Positions 60,598 through 64,000 of a DNA stretch of 64,000 bases are shown in pieces (within the stretch, counting starts at the first letter, position 1; each line of letters opens with the position of its first letter). Location: positions 42,279-106,278 of the IMG/VR virus record IMGVR_UViG_3300023179_000041; one strand, given 5' to 3'. The translations under genes were made by a program, and so were the position numbers. The notes under the pieces were generated by a model that worked only from the letters and a program-made list of their open reading frames with translations, searched no databases and had not been told where the DNA came from. The DNA is from a virus.

Positions 60598-60744
60598 ATG
60601 GAGGTAAAGATGAAAAAGCAAAAGAGCAAGCGCAAGGGCTGGAACTCAGCCGATAGGCAAGCGTTCGCCGACGGGCTTCGCACCCGTGCGGTGACTATCC
60701 ACCACAAGCGCAAGCCTGCGCCTGACCGCCGAGAGTGGGACTGA
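60598..60744 (+). CDS. small basic protein, dual start
   Basis: 48 aa from the leaderless ATG 60598: MEVKMKKQKSKRKGWNSADR ... PAPDRREWD. The second ATG (60610) has SD GGAGG formed by codons 2-3 of the longer form. Highly basic, probably nucleic-acid binding. Confidence 0.6.
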   Translation: MEVKMKKQKSKRKGWNSADRQAFADGLRTRAVTIHHKRKPAPDRREWD

Positions 60745-60818
60745 CCCACCCAGGGCGGCGGGCAACCTAGGGCGCGCGGGCGGCGGAGGCCGCGGCGGGC
60801 AAAACTTTGCGCCGCAGG

Positions 60819-60847
60819 TTGCGAAATAGAAGTAGTTGTGATACACT
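60819..60847 (+). promoter_or_regulatory. promoter TTGCGA-17-TGA-TACACT
   Basis: Drives 60895; SD AAAGGAG. Confidence 0.9.
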
Positions 60848-60894
60848 AGAAGTAGTGGGGCAACCGCCTCACACAACACAAAGGAGAAAGAACA

Positions 60895-61137
60895 ATGGAT
60901 ACAATGACCGAGGGTGAGATAGCGCAGCAGAAGGCGAATGAAGTCAAGTTCATTCTGCGCCGACTGATTGACCAAGTAGAGGCAGCCGAAGCGGAGGCAG
61001 CCGACACGCCCCACGACGAAGAAAAGAGCAGCCTCATTCAGGGTGCACTGAGGGTCGTACAGCGACGTTGCAGCAACCTCGCCTACGACATTGTGTACGC
61101 ATACGGAACGCTGCTCAACACGCAAGAAGCAAAGTAG
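60895..61137 (+). CDS. hypothetical helical protein
   Basis: 80 aa, acidic and wholly helical (ANEVKFILRRLIDQVEAAEA, LRVVQRRCSNLAYDIVYAYG). Possibly a small coiled-coil dimer. Unknown. Confidence 0.64.
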   Translation: MDTMTEGEIAQQKANEVKFILRRLIDQVEAAEAEAADTPHDEEKSSLIQGALRVVQRRCSNLAYDIVYAYGTLLNTQEAK

Positions 61138-61144
61138 TCCCGAG

Positions 61145-61164
61145 GGGGGAGGGCGACCTCCCCC
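61145..61164 (+). terminator. GGGGGAGG-GCGA-CCTCCCCC hairpin
   Basis: 8-bp stem, GCGA (GNRA) loop. Confidence 0.78.
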
Positions 61165-61284
61165 ACAAGGGGCGGCCAGGGGCCGCGCGGGGCGCGGCGG
61201 GCAACCCAGGGCGAAGAGGGGCGCGCGGGCTGCCACTTGCCGGAGAGGGGCGCGAGCCGTCTCCTACCCCACCCCTACAATAAT
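61165..61284 (-). ncRNA. candidate minus-strand GC-rich RNA (family member 3)
   Basis: Leftward from 61285-61313. 5' part GTAGGGGTGGGGTAGGAGAC folds GGGG...GCCCC; followed by a very GC-rich tail ending at the shared terminator 61145-61164. No ORF begins after the promoter. Confidence 0.5.
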
Positions 61285-61313
61285 AGTGTATCACAGACTG
61301 ACGCAAAAAGCAA
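61285..61313 (-). promoter_or_regulatory. minus-strand promoter TTGCTT-17-TGA-TACACT
   Basis: Divergent from the plus promoter at 61346. Confidence 0.85.
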
Positions 61314-61345
61314 CCTCAAACAAAAAATAAAAAATGCTCAGGAAG

Positions 61346-61374
61346 TTGCGAAACCTTGCGAAGTGTGATACAGT
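61346..61374 (+). promoter_or_regulatory. promoter TTGCGA-17-TGA-TACAGT
   Basis: Drives 61395 with a short leader (SD GGAGG). Confidence 0.9.
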
Positions 61375-61394
61375 ATTAGTAGGAGGAAAACACA

Positions 61395-61646
61395 ATGAAC
61401 ATCGGACAACTAGCAACGGCACACATTCGCAACGGCGGAACCGCTAAGGCTTCGTCGTGGCGTGCTTATCAGGGCGAGAAGGTACGAGAAATCTACCACT
61501 ACACCACCTTGATGGCGAAGGTCGAAGGCAAGACCCTCACCAAGGTAAGTGAAGGTTGGGGCTCAGTCACCGATAAGCAAGGCTGGCGAAAACTGAGCAA
61601 CGCTGCCCGAAATGCAGGGTTCACCGTGAACGAGTTGCAAAACTAA
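61395..61646 (+). CDS. hypothetical protein
   Basis: 83 aa. H-Y-T-T-L-M-A-K-V-E-G-K-T-L-T-K-V-S-E-G-W-G-S-V-T-D-K-Q-G-W (in two parts), then a helix-turn-helix-like end (RKLSNAARNAGFTVNELQN). Basic. A promoter overlaps its last codons. Confidence 0.65.
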   Translation: MNIGQLATAHIRNGGTAKASSWRAYQGEKVREIYHYTTLMAKVEGKTLTKVSEGWGSVTDKQGWRKLSNAARNAGFTVNELQN

Positions 61647-61663
61647 TAGAAGTGTGATACAAT
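61635..61663 (+). promoter_or_regulatory. promoter TTGCAA-17-TGA-TACAAT, RNA-only unit
   Basis: Overlaps the end of the 61395 gene; no ORF follows. Confidence 0.85.
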
Positions 61664-61669
61664 AGGACT

Positions 61670-61736
61670 AGAGTGGTTGGGGCGGGCTAAACCGGCTGCG
61701 GAACAGAGGCGTCGTGCTCTCGCCTCAACCACTCAC
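61670..61736 (+). ncRNA. candidate hairpin RNA, 14-bp closing stem
   Basis: GAGTGGTTGGGGCG (61671-61684) pairs with CGCCTCAACCACTC (61721-61734) over 14 positions (one G-U), closing a 36-nt loop with CCGG and GAGGCG sub-motifs. The predicted transcription start (about 61670) coincides with the base of the stem. Confidence 0.6.
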
Positions 61737-61742
61737 AGAAAG

Positions 61743-61771
61743 TTGCAAAACCAAGGGAAATCTGTTATACT
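61743..61771 (+). promoter_or_regulatory. promoter TTGCAA-17-TATACT, RNA-only unit
   Basis: Followed by ATGATG, but the ORF is only 20-21 codons. Confidence 0.75.
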
Positions 61772-61777
61772 AAAGAT

Positions 61778-61892
61778 GATGCAAAGCGAGCCCGAAGGTA
61801 TTCGTACCTTCACCAAAGGGTTAGCCGAGCACCCTCGCTGAACAACCGAAACCCCCAGCCGCAAGGGCGTAGGCAGCGTTGATTGAGAAGGC
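61778..61892 (+). ncRNA. candidate three-way-junction RNA with UUCG loop
   Basis: AGCGAG (61785-61790) pairs with CTCGCT further on, enclosing GAAGGTA-TTCG-TACCTTC (a 7-bp stem with the very stable UUCG loop) and GGGT...ACCC. A GCC-GCAA-GGGC hairpin follows. Alternatively a 20-codon leader peptide MQSEPEGIRTFTKGLAEHPR starts at 61779. Confidence 0.5.
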
Positions 61893-61926
61893 CACGCAGG
61901 GTAGTTGCAAAACACTACCCTGCGTG
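61893..61926. promoter_or_regulatory. 13-bp inverted repeat around a -35 box
   Basis: CACGCAGGGTAGT (61893-61905) and ACTACCCTGCGTG (61914-61926), perfect; the -35 TTGCAA is in the loop. Acts as terminator for the upstream RNA and/or operator for the next promoter. Confidence 0.75.
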
Positions 61927-61933
61927 TTATACT
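61905..61933 (+). promoter_or_regulatory. promoter TTGCAA-17-TATACT
   Basis: Overlapped by the inverted repeat 61893-61926. Drives 61950. Confidence 0.85.
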
Positions 61934-61949
61934 AAAAACAGGAGGAAAA

Positions 61950-62096
61950 ATGACACCGAGAGAACAAAACAGACTAAACCGAGAGAACCACGAGAGGGTA
62001 GAAATCTTCGACTGGGCGCTCGACATTGACCTAAACGAGGACTTCGCCAAATGGGCAGAGGAACTTCGGAGGGCTCTGGAGAGCGACGAGGACTGA
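61950..62096 (+). CDS. small acidic protein
   Basis: 48 aa: MTPREQNRLNRENHERVEIF then DWALDIDLNEDFAKWAEELR. SD GGAGG. Helical. Unknown. Confidence 0.62.
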   Translation: MTPREQNRLNRENHERVEIFDWALDIDLNEDFAKWAEELRRALESDED

Positions 62097-62119
62097 CCTG
62101 CGAGCAGGGGCAGACCAGC

Positions 62120-62193
62120 CCCGAAGGAACGCTTTGCGCAAAAATAAATCCGAACATTCTGGAACACCATATTTTGGGCAGCCGGAGGCAAAA
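62120..62193 (+). repeat. interspersed 70-bp element, copy 11
   Basis: CCCCGAAGGAACGCTTTGCG, AAAAATAAATCC, CCGAACATTCTGG-AACA-CCATATTTTGGGC, AGCCGGAGGCAAAA. Confidence 0.85.
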
Positions 62194-62211
62194 GTGAAAG
62201 TTCGCACTTTC
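62192..62211. promoter_or_regulatory. palindrome GTGAAAGT-TCGC-ACTTTCAC
   Basis: Perfect 8-bp arms immediately after element copy 11; half-sites recur after copies 2, 8 and 9. Confidence 0.55.
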
Positions 62212-62226
62212 ACAAGGTCGCGGGTT

Positions 62227-62244
62227 TGTTAGGTCAGCCTAACA
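62227..62244. promoter_or_regulatory. palindrome TGTTAGG-TCAG-CCTAACA
   Basis: Third occurrence of the TGTTAGGC-type operator. Confidence 0.55.
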
Positions 62245-62317
62245 CGCTCGTCACTCTCCGTGACTGCCGACCACCTAGGGTGTTGTGTTACAGTTGTGTT
62301 ACAAATGGTCGTAGAAG

Positions 62318-62346
62318 TTGCGAAGTGTCTAACAATAGTGTACCCT
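62318..62346 (+). promoter_or_regulatory. class II promoter TTGCGA-17-TACCCT (GTCTAAC spacer)
   Basis: Weak -10. Drives 62393. Confidence 0.75.
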
Positions 62347-62350
62347 TGTA

Positions 62351-62378
62351 TTAGTGGCGAAAACGAAGTACCCACTAA
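62351..62378 (+). promoter_or_regulatory. 5' leader hairpin with GAAGTA loop, copy 4
   Basis: TTAGTGG-CGAAAACGAAGTAC-CCACTAA. The stem is rebuilt with different bases from copies 1-3 (GTGG/CCAC in place of GTAGG/CCTAC), i.e. covariation. Confidence 0.65.
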
Positions 62379-62392
62379 GGAAGGTTACCGAA

Positions 62393-62620
62393 GTGCTCAC
62401 TATCCACCCAACACCAGCCAACGCTACGGCTTGGCTTCGTGATAACGCCCGTAAGGGTGCTATGAAGTACACCATCAACGGCTTGACCGTCTTCGTGACG
62501 GGTGCCAAAGTCACCTACGGCGACCCCGACAAAGGCACCGAGCAGTGGCCGTTGTTCGCCCCGACCCACGCATTGGGCAAGGCGTACACCGACACCAGCA
62601 CGAAGCCCCAAATCGACTAG
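62393..62620 (+). CDS. hypothetical protein
   Basis: 75 aa from GTG 62393 with SD AAGGAAGG; an upstream in-frame GTG (62354) lies in the leader hairpin. K-Y-T-I-N-G-L-T-V-F-V-T-G-A-K-V-T-Y-G-D-P is beta-rich. Unknown. Confidence 0.6.
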   Translation: MLTIHPTPANATAWLRDNARKGAMKYTINGLTVFVTGAKVTYGDPDKGTEQWPLFAPTHALGKAYTDTSTKPQID

Positions 62621-62630
62621 GTGTATCAAA

Positions 62631-62666
62631 GGGGTGTAACACAGTTTCGTAACTGTGTTACACCCC
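62631..62666. terminator. GGGGTGTAACACAGTT inverted repeat
   Basis: 16-bp perfect arms, TCGT loop; arms identical to 58141-58176 apart from one extra G-C pair. Confidence 0.82.
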
Positions 62667-62762
62667 TGAACACTTGTTCGCCCGAACACGCGTTCGCAGG
62701 GGCAGAAATCGCCTGCGGGCGCAGTCTGCGAGTAGTGTCTAACAGCCCACCAGACGCAATAG

Positions 62763-62826
62763 GAAGCCCCCAGAGCGTTCGTTTCCAAAAGCCTTGACTA
62801 AGGGCAAGGTTTGTAAAACGCTCGCC
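62763..62826 (+). ncRNA. structured repeat unit 1 (AGCCTTGACTAAGGGC family)
   Basis: GAGCGTT (62773-62779) pairs with AACGCTC (62817-62823); inner AAGCCTTG pairs with CAAGGTTT. Shares GCCCCCAGAGCGT and AAAAGCCTTGACTAAGGGC with unit 2. A damaged promoter precedes it. Confidence 0.45.
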
Positions 62827-62894
62827 ACAAGGGCAGCCTAAACGCTTGTATTACACTCAGGCAACCACGCTCAGAAGACCCACCACACGCACCC

Positions 62895-62961
62895 GAGAGC
62901 CCCCAGAGCGTCGCAAACAAAAAGCCTTGACTAAGGGCTTATTTCTCTCAGCGAGGCGCGC
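62895..62961 (+). ncRNA. structured repeat unit 2 (AGCCTTGACTAAGGGC family)
   Basis: GAGAG (62895-62899) pairs with CTCTC (62945-62949); inner AAGCC pairs with GGCTT. Same GCCCCCAGAGCGT and AAAAGCCTTGACTAAGGGC blocks as unit 1, about 130 bp apart. Confidence 0.45.
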
Positions 62962-62992
62962 CAGGGCGTTCTAAAAAAATCTTCGTCAGAAG

Positions 62993-63021
62993 TTGCGAAG
63001 CGTTGCCAAGTGTGATACACT
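62993..63021 (+). promoter_or_regulatory. promoter TTGCGA-17-TGA-TACACT
   Basis: Drives 63039; short leader with SD AGGAGG, duplicated at 63334-63380. Confidence 0.9.
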
Positions 63022-63038
63022 GATAGCAGGAGGAAAAA

Positions 63039-63260
63039 ATGGAAACCCAAACAGAAACCCCAGAACAGAAAGCCCACTTAGACAGCAAGGTCTATAGCGG
63101 GACAGACGCTTGGCTGCTCGGCTGCCTAGACAAGGTAGGGGAAATTACCTACCGTGAGGCACTCGCAGCATTCCACGCCCGCGAGCAGGCAAAGGCGAAA
63201 ATGGCAGCAGCCACTATCGCCCTCGCTCAGGAAATACTGAGCCCGAGCCCGCGAGCCTAA
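63039..63260 (+). CDS. hypothetical protein
   Basis: 73 aa. M-E-T-Q-T-E-T-P start (shared with 63380), then G-T-D-A-W-L-L-G-C-L-D-K-V-G-E-I-T-Y-R-E-A and a long helix (FHAREQAKAKMAAATIALAQ). Unknown. Confidence 0.64.
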   Translation: METQTETPEQKAHLDSKVYSGTDAWLLGCLDKVGEITYREALAAFHAREQAKAKMAAATIALAQEILSPSPRA

Positions 63261-63273
63261 GGGCAAGACCCAC

Positions 63274-63297
63274 GTGGGGGAGGGCAACCTCCCCCAC
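63274..63297 (+). terminator. GTGGGGGAGG-GCAA-CCTCCCCCAC hairpin
   Basis: 10-bp perfect stem, GCAA tetraloop. Confidence 0.85.
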
Positions 63298-63333
63298 CAA
63301 GGGATTCGCAGGGGCAGAACTTGCCCCGCTGAG

Positions 63334-63362
63334 TTGCAAGATTACCAATAGTGTGATACACT
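63334..63362 (+). promoter_or_regulatory. promoter TTGCAA-17-TGA-TACACT
   Basis: Preceded by GGGGCAGAACTTGCCCC, a small hairpin in the upstream box. Drives 63380. Confidence 0.9.
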
Positions 63363-63379
63363 GATAACAGGAGGAAAAA

Positions 63380-63532
63380 ATGGAAACCGAAACCCAAGGA
63401 CATATCTGGACACAGACCGACGAGGAGAGCGTTCGCTGCGCCAAGTGCGACGCTCGCTACGGCGGGAAGTGGCACAACCTGCCGTGCGGTACCGACGGCA
63501 CCGACATTCACCTACTTGACATCGTTGAGTAA
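63380..63532 (+). CDS. small zinc-finger-like protein (paralogue of 55674)
   Basis: 50 aa: C-A-K-C-D-A-R-Y-G-G-K-W-H-N-L-P-C-G-T near 20-38, giving Cys-Cys-His-Cys as in the 55674 protein. Upstream 50 bp (promoter, SD, METxT start) duplicate those of 63039. Confidence 0.66.
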   Translation: METETQGHIWTQTDEESVRCAKCDARYGGKWHNLPCGTDGTDIHLLDIVE

Positions 63533-63548
63533 GTGAGGTTCGCCCAAA

Positions 63549-63568
63549 GGGGGAGGGCAACCTCCCCC
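63549..63568 (+). terminator. GGGGGAGG-GCAA-CCTCCCCC hairpin
   Basis: 8-bp perfect stem, GCAA loop. Confidence 0.82.
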
Positions 63569-63604
63569 GAAGGGGCGGTCAGGGGCAGAACTTGCCCCGC
63601 GGAG

Positions 63605-63633
63605 TTGCAATCTGTCTAACACTATGCTATACT
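63605..63633 (+). promoter_or_regulatory. class II promoter TTGCAA-17-TATACT (GTCTAAC spacer)
   Basis: Preceded by GGGGCAGAACTTGCCCC. Drives 63655; SD AAGGAGG. Confidence 0.88.
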
Positions 63634-63654
63634 AGAACCAAGGAGGGAAAACCA

Positions 63655-63876
63655 ATGAACAACGAAATCGCACCCGAGGAAATGGAAACCGAGCAAAAGT
63701 GGGAAGAAACGCCCTATTGCTTCGTGTGCAGTCGCTGCACCTGCCACATAGGTGAGCACGAGGACGAGGTAGCCGCAGGGCTCGCCGAGTACCGCGAGGG
63801 CTTGTATGTGGACTGGCGCGAGGGCGTCACCCGCGAGCAGGTAGAGGCGTTCTACGCCGCCCAGCGCGCGGGGTGA
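63655..63876 (+). CDS. small Cys-rich acidic protein
   Basis: 73 aa from ATG 63655. Y-C-F-V-C-S-R-C-T-C-H near 21-31 gives four Cys and a His in 11 residues, then an acidic helical tail. Probably zinc-binding. Unknown function. Confidence 0.64.
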   Translation: MNNEIAPEEMETEQKWEETPYCFVCSRCTCHIGEHEDEVAAGLAEYREGLYVDWREGVTREQVEAFYAAQRAG

Positions 63877-63894
63877 GGGTCGCCCCGAGGGGGA

Positions 63895-63931
63895 GGGTGT
63901 GAGCCCGCGGAAGCGGGTTTCGGAAACACCC
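63895..63931 (+). terminator. nested hairpin GGGTGT/ACACCC with CCCGC/GCGGG
   Basis: Inner CCCGC-GGAA-GCGGG (GGAA loop) within outer GGGTGT/ACACCC arms. Confidence 0.65.
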
Positions 63932-63971
63932 AACCCCAAGGGTCGACAGGGGCAAAACTTGTTTCGAGGAG

Positions 63972-64000
63972 TTGCAAAACATCGAGAAGTGTGATACACT
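63972..64000 (+). promoter_or_regulatory. promoter TTGCAA-17-TGA-TACACT at window end
   Basis: The next transcription unit starts beyond the right edge, so the modular array continues. Confidence 0.88.

Larger units (their letters stand above)
61647..61949 (+). other. gene-free interval with two RNA units
   Basis: 303 bp holding two candidate RNA genes, each with its own promoter, and a 13-bp inverted repeat overlapping the promoter of the 61950 gene. A 20-codon ORF at 61779 is possible but unsupported. Confidence 0.65.
62621..63038 (+). other. gene-free interval with tandem RNA-like repeats
   Basis: 418 bp: GGGGTGTAACACAGTT inverted repeat, a decayed class II promoter (about 62724-62760), two related structured segments, then the promoter for 63039. 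Confidence 0.6.

Noticed and set aside
61091-61330. Gly/Arg/Ala-rich ORFs on both strands of the GC-rich 61.1-61.3 kb stretch
   Set aside because: Product of high-GC noncoding DNA with few stop codons; the sequence is explained by the minus-strand RNA and terminator.

Overview
The window looks like part of a large tailed-phage (siphovirus-like) genome infecting an actinobacterium. The evidence is a tape measure gene, distal tail and tail hub genes, a tail tube candidate, a tail assembly chaperone pair that probably uses a -1 frameshift, and a holin/endolysin set, together with a WhiB-type iron-sulfur regulator (a family restricted to Actinobacteria and their phages). Long Thr/VPP linkers and abundant leaderless transcripts fit the same host group. 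A freshwater Acidimicrobiia-like host is my guess, not something shown. There is no integrase, rRNA, convincing tRNA, IS element or CRISPR array. The left edge cuts a tail-fibre-like gene and the right edge ends in a promoter, so the genome continues on both sides.

Layout: 1-2773 holds fibre/adhesin-like genes, one with a very His-rich segment. 2810-8233 is a tight cluster with a flavin-dependent halogenase, three Fe(II)/2-oxoglutarate oxygenase-like proteins, two distantly related proteins of unknown function and one small unknown protein. 8252-13172 has a membrane protein, two tandem glycosyltransferases and a Thr-rich surface-type protein. 13222-17323 has a SNF2-family helicase and the lysis set (two small membrane proteins and an M15 endolysin with a peptidoglycan-binding domain). 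17409-28502 is the tail module. 28556-37869 is a replication/modification region: a HIRAN protein, a helix-turn-helix protein, two ParB/Srx-domain proteins (one fused to a methyltransferase-like domain), a carboxy-SAM synthase (CmoA) homologue, a RusA-like protein, WhiB and a SAM-decarboxylase-like protein. 37888-42915 is a mixed-strand stretch with a fourth oxygenase and two HExxH proteins.

From about 42.9 kb to the end the window changes character. It becomes a string of more than 40 short transcription units carrying small unknown proteins (50-160 aa), each driven by a near-identical promoter (TTGCRA, almost always a 17-bp spacer, then TGTGATACAMT). Many units also have a 5' hairpin, an SD of the form AGAAAGG or no leader at all, and a GC-rich hairpin terminator without a U-tract. 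Interleaved with these are 11 copies of a roughly 70-bp intergenic element, several promoter-driven intervals with no ORF that fold well and look like RNA genes, three minus-strand copies of the promoter that make GC-rich antisense RNAs, and an origin- or partition-like block (helically phased palindromes, a cruciform and direct repeats) in front of a ribbon-helix-helix gene. A DnaA-box pair lies 2.3 kb further on.

The two strongest candidates for undescribed biology are (a) the SAM-metabolite/modification neighbourhood at 31.9-37.7 kb (ParB-methyltransferase, CmoA and SAM decarboxylase), and (b) the repetitive modular expression system with its structured RNAs at 43-64 kb. The halogenase/oxygenase cluster beside the tail genes comes next. 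All functional statements rest on motif reading by eye; no searches or folding programs were run.
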